Shown here piece by piece: positions 1 to 12,532 of a stretch of 64,000 nt of DNA (position 1 is the stretch's first letter; the number at the start of each line of letters is the position of its first letter). The stretch spans positions 88,454,160-88,518,159 of the forward strand of contig NC_088202.1 of NCBI RefSeq assembly GCF_037126465.1, read 5' to 3'. A program made the position numbers and the translations under genes. The notes beneath the pieces are model-generated. The model ran no database searches. It was not told where the DNA came from and was given only the letters and a program-made list of their open reading frames with translations. Source of the stretch: Ornithodoros turicata (taxonomy: Eukaryota; Arthropoda; Arachnida; Ixodida; Argasidae).

Positions 1-3000
1 TCGTCGCAAGATTTGCGCGATTATGGAAATGACCCCGTGATGTGCAAGATAGGCATCTTATTCCGTCCGCACGCGGTCCGCATTGCCAAGTGACTTTCGG
101 CGTGCGCTCTTATTATTACTTTTTTTTTATCACATTTATATTGCCTCATATCCATTCCCCCTCCCGAGAAATAGATATAAGCGTGCAAGGTTTACGCACG
201 GATCTACACATTGTCAGCGAAAGCTGCAAGTGAAGACTTGCTGTGCGTTTGTGCATGAGGATTCAGATAAGTGTGAAGTGCGTGATGTGTTTTTGTAGGA
301 AAGAACTTCTGTTTGATAGAAGTATTCCATTAGCGGTAGTAAATGATGCTATTCTAACGCTCTTGGCGCTAAAGGCATCCAAAGCAACGACAAGCCCAGA
401 ACACCCCAAGGCGAGTTTGTTGATTGAACCCACCTAAAAGTTTAATGAATTATATATTACGCAAATGCAAGCTGAAACACTAGGAATTATTGGTGAATCA
501 CGATGGTCAATATGAGATAATTTTTAATAAGGTAGTACGGCGCAAATGCAAACGTAATCGGATGAATACCGTATTCAACAAATAATCGTATCCACCGCTG
601 AATTTGTAATTCTGATATGGAGTGCTGTCGGCAATGCTTTTACGGATAGTATCTGATCTCGTGACCCATCCCAGTCTGCGTTGCGCAGTAATAGCGGATT
701 TTGGGGAAGACATGAACGCCATGCAAGTTGTCCAATACACGTATCGCTCTGAAGGTCACACAAAGAATACAACGCATCCTGATGGATAACGAAAGAAATA
801 ACAACTATAACAGAATGTCTTCCGATATGCCGCCACCACTTTCCGATGCGATGGCTGTATATTTCAATTCTGATATTCTGTATTATTCAAGCTGATATTC
901 AAGTATTATTTTTTGGGCTTGGGAAAAATGAGGAAAGTCCTGTAATTTGTTCATGTGCACTAGGGTTTACTTTTTATTCGTGTGCTTTTTAGAACACTTT
1001 TTCGTAAAAAGCACGGGGGTCCAGAAACCGCCAAGTAAGCCCCTAAAACCCACTAGGAACGCCATTCTTTTCTTTCAACCTTCATTCACGAGCATCACTA
1101 TGTGTCAGTTTTCCTGTCTGCACGCATAACTCATACGCTACTCGTTGCTCGGTGCGCATATCGCAGAAGCAGATAAAATATTTGTTGTTAAGAGCGAACA
1201 TGCCTGACTTCTTGTACTCGTTTCCCTTACATATCCACACCTTCATTATTTGTGGTTACGGTGACGACTTTCAGCCCTTTGTTGACTGCACATCCTTTAG
1301 CGTAGACAGAAGAGGCAGGCCGTTCTGCGTTGGCGCGATAGTTTGCAGCCATTTCGGGAGGAGGCATAATGAATCGGCAGCACGCCATACGGGCACCCGT
1401 CCAGACGACAGCATTTGGTCTGCTCTAGCTCGCCCTGCATGATTATGTGCCCTGCTTTATTTTCCCCGTCTGTGTGGGCGAGCAGGTATGCTAATGCTTC
1501 CGGCGAATATTCATGACGCAAACACAGTGGCAGCCTCTTCGACTCTAATTATAGTTCTGTGACTCGGCTCCGTCTTTCGGGAAGCCTAACGATGCTTCAC
1601 GACCAGCATCCGGCGCTGCTTTTGTTGACTGTCGGGATAGATACGGCATTTTCTTTGTCGCGTAGACACCAAGCATAGCATTACACTTGCTTCTCTGTAT
1701 TTTGTAACACCCCGCATCGTCACAGTATATTGACCAGAAGAAAAATAGCTCCCCTATAACTTCGGGCACCGAAACGAAGAAACATGTCGACTTTGTTATC
1801 TTGTGCTGCTGCAAATGGACAATCCAGTAGAAAGAAGCTATCTGCAGTTATTTACGCGGATAAAGCCGCGTGTTTTTGTATAGCATGCAATCCACTATCT
1901 ATACTCGCATGTGTATTAGCCAAAACAGTCAGATCGGCGAGCTTTCTTGTTCTTCTCCCGCGGCATCCCTGCTGAGGTGCGCTTATACGATATGCTAAGC
2001 TATCACGTTACATTAATTTAGTAGAAATTTGTCAGCACATACATCTTGATCAATGCAGGATGGAAGGGCAATTCCTGTGTTTATTAACTGTCTTACGGTG
2101 TGCCATACTGAAAAATGACTTACGGTTTCATTGAAAGGAAAATATTTAGAAACTGAGAGCATAAAAGCAGGAGCGAATCAAAGAAACTACGTATGATAAC
2201 AGGCATCGCTAACATGTTTTCGTTGTAGCTACGCAAGTGCGATTAAGTTGTCACAAAGGGACTTTCTCTTTTTCTTTACATCGGCATAATTTTGTCAGTA
2301 TTTTATTCACATTTCTCTTATATTGTCTGTTGGTCGAGATATACTAGTCCTTGACATTGTGTCCTGCGTACCTCCTGAAAGGGCAGACGCTTCCTCTGTA
2401 CGTTATTGTAGGTAATGTTTCAAATCTCGTTTAGATCGCAGCTATCTCGTTTCGATTCTGTACTCTGTTATTTCTTACGTAACTGTCCTTCAAATTACTG
2501 GAAGACGCAGCCTAACTAACATTGTAAATAGTACATGATTGAGGACAGCAGATGGCGACATATCGCAGACAGATAGTGACCTACTATCGTTGGTCACATC
2601 CCTTCCGATGTTCTGCATTTCTTTTTTTGACCATCCATTAGGTTACCTGTTTGACCTTGTTGTCATTCCGCTTCTTTTGGTTTGAGCGGTGGATGTCACT
2701 GCTTTCTCATACTAGCACCTCATCCACTGGTGTGTGGCGGATCCTTTCAAAGAGGTTCTATTGGCACGCGGCTTCAGAAGCTGGTCAGGAAGTTGCTGTC
2801 TGCGACGATGTCGCTTCACAGGCGCCTCTCACCCAGTCAGAAATTAGCACTAAGTCGGGAACAGCGACTGTCATTCTTTGTCCTGGTTGCTTTTCGAGAT
2901 ACGCCAGGCCGCGTAAGAAATTCTGTAAACGCGGCGTTGTTGACAGTACTGCGTGCGTGGTATCAATGCGTGCGGTACAGCAAAGAAATCTGTGCCAAAA

Positions 3001-3420
3001 CCTTGACATCTAAATGTGTTCCTGAAAGTGTTCAGTTACTTTGTTGCGTTCCTCTTCCCTCTGTCTCTCTCTGCGCATAGTTCTAGGTGTTCTTCCCCCC
3101 CCCTTTTCTTTTTACCGCTGTAACTTATATTTGCTTTCGTCAAACCCGAAACGATCTTGCTTTCAAACAGTTCAGCATGCAGGCTGTGCGAACGTTCTTT
3201 CTCGGCAAAATTGTTCCAACAACGAGAATTAGCCGACGCAAGCTACAAACATAGACGACTCAAACACATGAGGCCTTTTCCTCAGTTGCTTTCATTTCAG
3301 AAGTTTATTTCGTAACAAACCGCTAGAACTCCAAAGGACTGAATTTCTGATAGACTGCAGTGACAAATTGACTCGTGCTTTTCCGAAATATCTAGCGGCT
3401 GTATTGATGACTGTTTGGTT
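1..3420. other. Non-coding stretch, nothing recognised
   Basis: No ORF here resembles a known family. The overlapping frames at about 2651-3080 (120 and 132 codons on +, 74 on -) and the minus frame at 1297-1548 are open, but they have no recognisable domain or convincing splice sites. No terminal repeats or RNA genes were seen. Confidence 0.5.
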
Positions 3421-3608
3421 CAGTGCTGGACAAAAGTTTATGGAACATGCTCCGGCGCATTCCTTCCTCGGAGTAACACGCTAGCAGCGAACGGTACCGT
3501 ACGGGCTTATAAACAGGTGACTGGGTTAACTATACAGGCACGTGTGTGTAAGTCCGTATACGGTCCCATTCGCGACTAGCGTGTTCCGTGAACTTTTGTC
3601 CAGCACTG
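3421..3608. mobile_element. Tc1/mariner-like MITE
   Basis: A 188-bp element bounded by inverted termini: CAGTGCTGGACAAAAGTT at the left and its complement at the right, running directly into TA (3609-3610). The left flank is TT, probably a mutated TA. The arms stay related for about 65 bp. The left arm carries about 28 bp that the right arm lacks, but the diverged relative at 59210 also has this stretch, so it probably belongs to the left end. There is no transposase ORF, so the copy is non-autonomous. A TA target and CAGT-starting termini point to Tc1/mariner. Confidence 0.75.
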
Positions 3609-3610
3609 TA

Positions 3611-4987
3611 CCAGACATCAATATATTACGCTTTGAAGCGGAAATGGACGCTGACATTTGTTGACAAGGTGTATTTTCGTATCTGGCGGCGTAGCATTCG
3701 AAAGTCCCTTTTCAAGGAGGACGTATAAATATAGTGTCGGGCACTGACGGTACTGAAGCATCGGCTTGTGACTGCCTGATCCACATATCAAGCTGTGCTA
3801 ACTGGACTTTTTTCCCTTTCTCTTTACTCCCGAAAGGTGTGCCCAGGAACTCTATGAAAGCTTTCAACCTAACATTTCAACCGAGCTGACATGCGATATT
3901 GTCGGATTGCCGTTATTGAAATAGCCGAAACTCAGTGATTGTGAAATTAGCCAAGCATAGTATAGGGGAGGGAATCCAGTTTACAGGTAACAGCTTATAG
4001 AGCGAGAAGCCCCTGGTCTCTATACTTGGCAGACTTGCACGGAACTATATAAGATCCTACTCAAGTTACTAATCTTGGGAGTAATGTAGTGCCTCACAAA
4101 TACTTTTAAAAGTCAACATTTAGGATATTAAGTTAAATACGTTTTGGAAGTAACTTGTGCTCATTTCTTAAGTCACTCCTAAGATACTTCCTTCCATTTT
4201 AAACTTAAAGGTCGAGTGAAAGGTGAGCTTCTTGTGTCTTGCTGGGCGCTATGTCCCTTACATATGCATACATTTCATGTAAGATAATCCGGCAACAAAA
4301 CAGCAACAAGGATGTAGCCTTCTACTCAAATACTTTTCAAAAATTTAGTATTTAGTACTCGACTCAGTTCTCTTTTGCCTGGTGCTCAGTAGCTTAACTT
4401 AAATGCTGTTTTTCAGTATCTTGCACCAGCCTGCGACTCTTTAGACGGCACCGAGGTTGTTTATCTTACATTGGCGTCAACCAAAAAAGAGAGCACGATT
4501 AAAATACTAGCGGTACAACGATTAAGATACTAGCGGTACAATCTAGTTGTCTATACGGTGCGTGCAGGGAGCATCCGCTTTATGGTGAAGCAACGTGGGA
4601 CACGTATTCGCCACGCATTGACGCATCAACCTGGTGGATCAACAGGAACACATAAATAGATGAGGAGGATGAATATAAAAGGTGATGGCTGTTGTCCGGC
4701 TTCCTGATAAAGAAGGTCCAGGATGCTATGAAAGCCCCTATATAGACTGCGCTATGTCTCCTTCCGTTTGGAATACGTCTTCTCTCCTTCTCCGGTCAGC
4801 ACCCGGTCGTTGTATCTCTCTTTCATCTACCGTACTTCAAGGTTCTGCCGCGTGATTCCGCTGGTGTGGCACCGCTATATAGGCGCTATAGTGGAATTCT
4901 GGCGAATACGGGACACTGTTCCCCGCAGGTTTCCAATTTCATGCGCATTGTTTTAACAAGAGGACACTTCGTCCCGTGTAAAGCATA
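3611..4987. other. Non-coding, AT-rich stretch
   Basis: No gene seen. The part around 4040-4380 is rich in TACTTTT and AAGTA words and may be a decayed transposon, but I found no boundaries. A TATA-like word, ATATAAAAGG, lies at about 4673 with no convincing ORF downstream. Confidence 0.4.
4495..4540. repeat. 23-bp tandem duplication
   Basis: Two adjacent 23-bp units beginning ACGATTAA and ending GCGGTACA differ at one position. Confidence 0.85.
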
Positions 4988-5267
4988 ATAAATGTTAAAG
5001 ACGATTACTTGCACCGATGTGAACCTATACATACAAAGTTTTACAGCAAAGAGGATAATAGATAGACGCGTAAAAAATCAGCATCGCGAATTCCGGATCT
5101 AATCGGGCTCTGACATCACTGACAGCGCAGGTGTCTCCGCCAGTGAGGCACCGTGAGAGAGATATAACGCGCTTCCGACCACCAATGGGAGTGGTCGTAG
5201 CGCTCGCTCATCTGACGTGAGAGCTCGACGCGTGCGTCTGTTCCAGGGGTTATAACTGCGCCGCGTA

Positions 5268-5268
<1 letters not shown>
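4988..5268 (+). repeat. Dispersed repeat, copy 1
   Basis: This segment aligns over about 270 bp, in the same orientation, with 54013-54278. Shared words include AAGTTTTACAGCAA, CTCTGAC, GTCTCC-CCAGTGAGGC and CCAATGGGA, and both end at a CACGTAGAAAA- or CGCGTAGAAAA-type word. No ORF, terminal repeat or tRNA-like box was found, so the class is unknown. Confidence 0.7.

Positions 5269-5273
<5 letters not shown>

Positions 5274-5301
<28 letters not shown>
5274..5301. repeat. (TA)n microsatellite
   Basis: Uninterrupted TA dinucleotides, 28 bp. Confidence 0.95.
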
Positions 5302-5461
5302 ACGAGGGAAATAAACATTAACGAAACAAGCAAATGACACTAGACGTTATATATACGTGAAGTACAATGGGTACTGTACGTGACGTGACGAACCATATAG
5401 ATTAAAGTGTCGCACCCCTTCAATGAGACGAGCTTATCAGATTGATCATTATAGATTATAT

Positions 5462-6638
5462 CAGGGTGTCGAACCGCAAAAAATACGGGTTCGGTTCGGG
5501 TTCGGGTTCGCGTTGTTTTGATTTCGTTCCGGTTCAGTTCCGGTTCGGCCACGCCAAAAACCGAATCGGTTCGCAAACCGATTCGCAGCCCCGAACCGGT
5601 TCGCGAACCGGTTCAACGCTTCCGTTTTATATGTTCCATAAAACTGCTTTTATCAGGAAATGCGTGGCTAATAGCTTACTGCTGTTGTCTGCATTGACGT
5701 CTTTAGCGGTGAGGTAGCTCTTTAGCGAGAGAAATAAGAAATGGATGAACACTTATTGCAAATCGAGTCCACGCTGATGAAGCGGTGTTGTCCCGCTACT
5801 TTCTGTTCCCAAAATCTCTTTTTCACACGCACAGTGCCAGCAAGATAAACTTAAAGGAAGCCTAATAAGATGGACAGTGTAAGATAGACGACACTACTTG
5901 CCGGCACACTGCCTTCGCAGCGTGAATCCATCTGAAACCGTACTGAAGCATGTCGAAAATAAGCCTGCCAGCCTTACTCTGTCCAAGCTCAGAGCAGTGT
6001 ACTAGTTAATCCACCACACAAAGGCAATGTATCACGACACAACTGCACTACCAATAAGCAGAACCACATTTACTTTTCAAACCACGACCAATCAAACAGG
6101 CACCGTTCTGCGTACGCTCCTTCTCCACTTCTCATGTTTCTGACTTGTTTAATTTTTACTGCTCACGTGTAAAAAGAAATCTTAGACCTTATTTGATCAC
6201 ATATTCGTCGTGTAGAGCTACATAACTGGCCTACTCCATTCCTGTTGCATTCGTCCGCGTGGCACCTCGTCTCTGAAGAGTAGACGCCGCATCACCGCGT
6301 GCGTGGGGCGCCAGCCGCGGCGCTCACAAGGACAACTGCGCTTCAACATGTTAAAAAGATGCTGAAAGTATACTTACTATACGTCGTCGTCTGACTGCTA
6401 GGTGAAAATTTCTGAAATCCATGATATAGGCGCGTGATGATGATACCGATGTGTCTTCGTTCGGGGATAGAGAGGAACTCTTGTGCTGACTTCTATGTCC
6501 GAACCGTTTTGTTGCGAACCGGTTACCGCTATTATTTTTTATGGTTCTGCTCCGGTTCGGGTTCAGCAGTGTTCTGAAAATTTCGGTTCGGTTCCGGCAA
6601 AAATAACGGTTCGGGTTCGGGTTCGGTTCGACACCCTG
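5462..6638. mobile_element. Non-autonomous hAT element, 1177 bp
   Basis: Perfect 15-bp terminal inverted repeats (CAGGGTGTCGAACCG) are flanked by an exact 8-bp direct repeat, GATTATAT, at 5454-5461 and 6639-6646. The 8-bp duplication and CAGGG-type end are hallmarks of the hAT superfamily. Both subterminal regions carry short GGTTCGG/GGGTTCGG repeats, all on the + strand, and 5562-5615 holds nested GAACCGGTTCG palindromes. The inside (about 5640-6490) has no ORF longer than about 120 codons and nothing like a transposase, so the element would depend on a transposase in trans. Confidence 0.9.
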
Positions 6639-6672
6639 GATTATATATCTATTTTTTTTTAGACACCACCTA

Positions 6673-6800
6673 CACTCTAAAAACAGAACTTCGCCGCAAA
6701 ACGCGCTCCCTGTCAACCATCATCCCGAATGACATACATTGTTCTCTTTTGTGATTGGTTCAGAACGACAGCCGTACACATTTTTGTGGCACTCAGTAAC
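6673..6800. mobile_element. CACTC-family MITE, left half
   Basis: The copy starts with CACTCTAAAAACAGAACTTC directly after TA (6671-6672) and follows the family (CCGCA, CAACCATCATCCCGAATGACAT, GATTGGTT, TTTTTGTGGCA). The right half is missing. Confidence 0.75.
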
Positions 6801-6833
6801 ACGACGTCGTCAGTCGTGACGTTGCCCACCTCT

Positions 6834-6915
6834 GTGAGGCTGACAACGGCGAGCCTTTTCACCGCCACCACCACCACCACCTTGAGACACCGAGGCAGTA
6901 ATGTTACTGAATTTA
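6834..6915 (+). repeat. Dispersed repeat with (CAC)n core, copy 1
   Basis: The segment TGACAACGGCGAGCC-TTTCACC, then CACCACCACC, then TAATG and TTAG-like words recurs at 13547-13612. It is short and of unknown origin. Confidence 0.5.
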
Positions 6916-9723
6916 GCTGATCGTTTATATCTAAATTGTTGTTTCCCATTTAGCCATAGTATTAAAATGAAACTTGTGACGCTTTGTAGGAGGTCCTTAA
7001 AAAGATAGTCGTCGATGAAAAGGACGTTCTGATAGCGTGTGGAGTAAGAAAAAAAATATTTCTTTAGAGGGACGAAATATTTTGTTAGAGGGCCAAGACT
7101 GCATTCGATTACTTTCTGCGGCGTCAATCTACTGTTTTAACAAACACAGGTGTACATTTCGCACGCATAAGCGTATTGACGCCTATCCCCGCGGCTGTAT
7201 GTCGGAACCTCGCTGTAAACCCACGCCTTATTCTACATCTTCCCAGTCTGCTATTCGAAGTTTGGACAAAATCGATCCTCCACGAAGCCGCCCTTGAGGA
7301 TTTTGAATCCGGCTTCTTTCCTTCTTTCTCGCCTCCCGTTTCTGTGAATATACGTATGTCTCCACCAGTTCTTGACGCACACGTTTTTTTTTGTTTTTGT
7401 TTTTGCGCTGCTACTATATGCGGACCGTGTGCCTGCATATGCGTTCTCTGAGTATGGTGCAACTGGGGAACAGCTATCGGCCAGCCTAAAATCGATATTC
7501 CCTGCTCGGAGGGTATAACGCATACTCGCGACGCTAACAACACGCTGCTGCATGTCTAGGAACCCTGCCGTGGTGTATATCAATAAGTGTGGTCGTGTGA
7601 CATGCGCTGACAGTTGGATCGACGCTGTGTGCGAATCATATAGCCCAAAAGTACAGAGTGGTGGCCCCACTTGCATCATGTGTATCATGGTTGTGGAAAT
7701 AATGCGTGTACTAGACACGTGACGGGAGGTCGTCAGGTCAGACTCCGTTGGATACCGTTCAGCTCTAGAGGGGCTTAAAGGACAAAGGAAGTGACATTTA
7801 ACGTGGCTCAAAAACCCGTTTCATTCATCACGCAGTCTATCGGAACTACCATGCACTTTCGCGGTTCGGTGTATTGTCCCTGCGCAATAAAGTTTACACA
7901 CACACGCACACAGAAAGTGCCCGAAGAAAACCGCCCCAGCTTCTCGCCTGACGTCAACAGGTCTAAACCGTAAGCTCTCATCTTCCACCAAAAATTCATC
8001 CGCTACTCCTATGGAGTTTCGGCCGCGCCGTGCAATGTCGCTGCGATGTCACGAGTCACCTGGCAAAATTGGCCCTCTCATCGGGACTACGAACGTCACG
8101 AAGTGACGCCGACTTCCCTCTTTCACTTACGGGCTCTTTGGAGGAGTGGAGGGTTTATAGACGGCGTGCAGATCAGAGGGCCCCCTCTCGCGTGCGCGCG
8201 CTACAGGTCGGCTGCCCTCACCGTTCCTTCGCAAGAGCTCATGTTATTTGTTGCACAACACACAGCAACAAGAAACGAAAAAAAAAAAATTATGGAGGGG
8301 CATTTTACTGCTCCTTTAACTTACGCGGTCCAAGGCTTAAACTTCGTTGTCGATCTACCCCGCGAGGTGCCGCTTACGCGCGTTGACCTTAGCTGCAAAA
8401 GCTTCTCCTCCGTGAAAAGCTGCAGACCGCAATCGCTGTGCATTAAGAAGACTGCCTGACGGATGTAGTCGGTGCATTACGTTGCAAATCTTGCTGGAGT
8501 CAGACAATGCTGAACGTTGTACATTTATACATCTCCCCCTCATCGTCGTCGCACATTCTTCAACGTCAACCTCACGTCATCTTTAGCACCATCTATATTG
8601 TCATCACTCTACGTCGCTTCCACATTTATGTCCTCTGCTGTAGAGTTATGTTGTATGTGGCGCAGTTGCGGAAACTCGAATCACAGCAGAAATGCAATGT
8701 GATTTTGAACATTTGCCATATCAGCCAACATTTTCACAGCCAGTGTTATTTCGTGTATATTTATTCGTTTAAAGCTTACTAACTTTGGCTGGTGCTTCGT
8801 CGGAGCAATCCCTCATAAGCACGCCATAATTATTCTGCGCGTGCGTAAAAGTGCGGTTACGTTCGGACACCGATAACAGGAAAAGGGTTGTCTTTTATGG
8901 GGGGTGGCCGCCCTCGGCACGAGCTTTCAGCGTGCTCGCATGCTAATGCAGGCGTTCCGTCGACGTCCGCTCCACCCTCGCGTATCGACCGCTCGCGCGT
9001 CGTGCAATCACAAGTGGCGTATGCAAAGGAGGCATGCATGCATACAAGCTCCGCCGGTGTCCTCAGCCGCCTTCCGGAGGGAAATCCAAGGGCCTCCATA
9101 CGCAGATGCAATCTTATCGATTTTGAGCGCCTTATTTTCCTTTGCATCTGGCCGCTGTTTCAATATCACCCTCCTCGAAAGTAAAATGTCAAACAGGCGG
9201 TACGAGAAAAGCAAATTATAAATGTCTGGGTGGAAGAAAATGAAATAGCGTGGTACGCATGTAAACGCAATAGTTCAAAAAAAAAAAAAAGAAGAAAATC
9301 TCGGAATGGGTAAAACGGCACGGTATTGAGTTTCCGCCTCGTTCATTCTTTATAACGTTCTCTTTCGGCGGGCGGATGTCTACATTCACGTACAAGAGAG
9401 AGAGAGAGAGGCACGCTTTTCGGACGTCGGTCCGGATACATGGGCCTCCTCCTATCGAGAGCAGCCAACTCGGATGTGGCCAGTTTAATGCGGTTTTATG
9501 GCTTTATGGATGCGCTTGGCAGTCTTTTCTTTCCGCCCGACTGACTCGTCCCGCCTTTTATGCTCTACTCGACCAGTGTCTTCCTGGCAGCTGAGCGTAT
9601 CATCGTAAATACGTGTCAATGACTCGCTTATAACGATGACATCTTGTCTATAACGATCCGTCGGATTTTAAACTGCAACTCGATAATGAGTTACAGCAAA
9701 ACGCAACGTAGTGAATGAGAATA
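6916..9723. other. Non-coding stretch
   Basis: No gene recognised. It contains an 18-bp tandem duplicate (AAATATTT-TTAGAGGG, about 7054-7092), poly-A at 9278-9291, a (GA)n run near 9395 and a GC-rich block at 8880-9130. That block is open in two + frames and one - frame (96-105 codons) but shows no known motif. Confidence 0.4.
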
Positions 9724-9884
9724 GTGAGTTTTAGTGCGTCGTACGCTATTGCGTTTGCGTACGTAAAGGATAGCGTGGTGGTTCTGCCCACTGCGCGAAG
9801 CTCTCTTTACGTTTTGCGCGTGCGCAGAACCACCAACGCTATCCCTTACGTACGCGAACGCGATAGCGTACGATTCAAACTCAC
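9724..9884. mobile_element. Palindromic MITE, tandem copy 1
   Basis: A 161-bp near-complete palindrome running from GTGAGTTTTAG to CAAACTCAC. The arms contain GATAGCGTGGTGGTTCTG and its complement around a short GCGCGAAGCTC spacer. It is flanked by TA/TAA. There is no ORF. The transposon superfamily cannot be assigned from the ends. Confidence 0.85.
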
Positions 9885-9889
9885 TAACA

Positions 9890-10054
9890 GTGAGTTTTAG
9901 CATATCGTACGCTGTTGCCTTTGCGTACGTAAGGGATAGCGTGGTGGTTCTGCGCAATGCGCAAAGCTCTGTTTATGTCTTACGCGTGCGCAGAACCACC
10001 AACGCTATCCCTTAGACACGCAGAGGCGATAGCGTACGACGTACTGAAACTCAC
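9890..10054. mobile_element. Palindromic MITE, tandem copy 2
   Basis: A 165-bp second copy of the element at 9724-9884 begins five bases after it ends. The asymmetric central spacer lies in the same orientation in both copies, so this is a head-to-tail pair. The copies differ by scattered substitutions. Confidence 0.85.
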
Positions 10055-11097
10055 TAATATCAGTCGCGTGAAATGCACGCAGTACAACAATCCGAAAACG
10101 AATACGATAAATATAACGGTCAAACGTATTGGCACGGCCATGGTGTACACATCCAAGTAACGCTGGGTAGGCGTGTACCAGTCTGTGATTGTTCTCGGGC
10201 ATGCGGACACCCGTTCTTGTTGTCGCTCTTGCTGCGCGCTTGTACAAGAGGGACCCAAACTTCGAGAAACGTTTTCCGCGCGTGCAATTTCTATTTGAAG
10301 CGGCGCGGTGCTCGATCGCCTAGTGCCAGAAGCATTGGAGGGAAACTCGATTAATTAAGGTGGCGGAGGGCAGCAGTTCTAGGGAGGAGAGGTGCCGGGG
10401 GTCCTAATGAGGAGCGCGTTATTGATCGGTCCCCTGTATATGCACCCGCTATACAAATGACCCTGTTCGCCTCAGCACTGGACTCTGCACACAGGCCAGT
10501 GATGAGCAACGGCCAACTCGTCAGTTTGGGTACAGAAGGTACAAATTCCGCGTCCTGGCTGCAACTTTGAGCTGTGGCATTTCCAAAAATAAACTGTTGT
10601 AGGATTAGGGTAGTACCCAAGCGCATTGAGGTCCCGAAAAAATCAAAGGTCCCCACTGCGCACGCCCAGAGTCCAAAACAGTGTTTGGCAGTGTCGAAGA
10701 ATACTGACTCCTTATTTCTTCGGTATACACGCTGATGTCTTCGTGCAGTCAGTGCCGATGTTACGCAAGGAAAAGCGTGACGCAATAGTTGATTGTGACG
10801 AAATGCGGAGGCGGGTCCTGCTGCTTGAGCTTCCTTGATTACATGTTATGTATTTTACAGGGTTGGCGATTTATCTCTTTCCTGAAACTTCTGGAACTCA
10901 TAAAAAAGGCAAATTATGAGGGAACACAAGAGTAAATAAATAATTGCGAGCTTCTGTGAGTACCTGCTGGTCATTGTTTCACAGCGACAGCTGTATCTGC
11001 TAAGTTGAGCATCTGATAGCGGGCGGGCGCTGTCCGTCGCAGACATCGCTGTGCGAGTGACGCCAGCGCGCTGTGAAGATGGCGTGATGCGACCTTG
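10055..11097. other. Non-coding stretch
   Basis: ORFs of up to 144 codons on both strands lack recognisable domains. No repeat boundaries found. Confidence 0.4.
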
Positions 11098-11194
11098 GGT
11101 GCGACCCAGTTAAAGAACCCTCACCTCTGCATAATTAATCCACAGACTGACTATATACTGTGGCGCCGCTCATGATGTCTCATGACGTAAAACG
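11098..11194 (+). mobile_element. SINE family 2, 3' fragment
   Basis: The segment includes CCAGTTAAAGAACCCTCACC, AATTAATCCACAGACTGAC, CTCATGAT and GACGTAAAAC. These match in order the 3' body of the SINE at 45100-45350 and the fragment at 61715-61790. The tRNA-like head is missing. Confidence 0.65.
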
Positions 11195-12145
11195 GTCAAC
11201 TTTATTTATTATGTATTGTATCATAAGAAATCATCGAGATTTTCTGTTGGAACAGTATAGGTCGTCCCTGCCTCTATTGAAGGAATAGCGTGAAGCCATT
11301 TCTTATCAGATTAAGGTTATGTCTGACTGTATCTTATTTTCGGGCGTTTCTACAACAATTCATTTCGTTGGTTATGGGAAGTATGCTTCGCAACTCCCGT
11401 AGCTTCGGAGATGAAGAAAAAGGGTTACGCACGTCTGGCTGATAGTTTAGAGTGACGTAAGCATAAGCAACAACAACAACAACAATTTTTGTGTGTGTGT
11501 GATTAAGCGTAAGCATTGCTGATGTTACATACGTATAGCTGACTGAGATGGAGGCGACTGGAGTCTGCAAACAATTTTCCCCCTCTCTGTCACTCAATAT
11601 TTCACAGAGCAGGAAATTGCTCGTATAGTGACGACATGTGAGAGAAAAATGACAACAACAACAACAATAATAGATCGCATAACCATGCGACAACAGCATA
11701 GCTTTGTAGTTTCTGCTTGGATGCGTTCCTTTAAAGAATAGTACGTCTGTTGAACGCTTGAAGTCCGCACATATAGCATATCAACATGCACAAAAAGAGA
11801 GACGGTTAATAGTATGACGCTGTCGTAAGCGGGATGGAAATGGTGCAGTCTGCGGGCGGCCGTATAGCTTTGTGCGAAACGTCGTTTCGTGGACGTATTG
11901 ATTTTTGAAGAGTATTATTCTAGGCATCCGGATGTGCGTACTGCCTTCGGGATTTAGAGCGCCCCCTGTCCACTTCCTCCCTGGGGGATCTCAGCCGCAG
12001 GCCACCGAAAAATTCACGCATTTTTCCCGGAATGGCACGCTTGCCTTCCTCCAACGTCACCTATATGCGCGAAGCCCCTCCATCTTCACATTTGTGCATT
12101 TTCTTACGTTCTGTGTTGCGTTCCGTTTATTTGGCTCGGAATGAT
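11195..12145. other. Non-coding stretch with CAA repeats
   Basis: It holds (CAA)n microsatellites at about 11468-11487 and 11651-11668 and (GT)n near 11492. No gene recognised. Confidence 0.4.
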
Positions 12146-12265
12146 ATACTCTTACAACAGAACTTCACGACATAACTGGTGAAGGCCAACCATTCCACGT
12201 AATGATACCGTTACCACTCTTGATTTGTTTACAGTGCGGGGCGTACGCCTTTTTGCGGCCATTAA
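12146..12265. mobile_element. CACTC-family MITE, left half
   Basis: This is the left half of the subfamily also seen at 29496 (AACTTCAC-ACATA, GTGAAGGCCAACCATT, GATACCGTTA, GCGGGGCGTACGCC). It stops just before the next copy begins. Confidence 0.65.
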
Positions 12266-12273
12266 CGTAACTG

Positions 12274-12521
12274 CACTCTAAAGACAGAGCTTCACCGCAT
12301 TTTACGCTTCTAGCCGACCATCATCTTGAATGACAGCGTTCTTTCCCCTGATTTGATAAAAACTGGGGGCGGACGCCATTTTTGTGGCAATTCTGAAACG
12401 CATAATGCCAGAAAAATGGCGTACGCCCCCCGTTTTCAGCAAATCAGGAGAAAGAACGATGTCACTCGGGATGATGGTTGTCTAGGAGCGTGCTATGTGG
12501 TGAAGTTCATTTTTAAGAGTG
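12274..12521. mobile_element. CACTC-family MITE, full length
   Basis: A 248-bp palindrome starts CACTCTAAAGACAGAGCTTC and ends TGAAGTTCATTTTTAAGAGTG. The arms pair almost throughout: GCCGACCATCATCTTGAATG with its counterpart, and GGCGGACGCC with GGCGTACGCC. Spurious ORFs across it arise from the hairpin. Confidence 0.85.
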
Positions 12522-12532
12522 GGCATAAATCT

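Noticed and set aside
9600..10060. CRISPR-like repeat array
   Set aside because: The repeats are inverted arms of two MITEs, not regularly spaced direct repeats with unique spacers, and the genome is eukaryotic.
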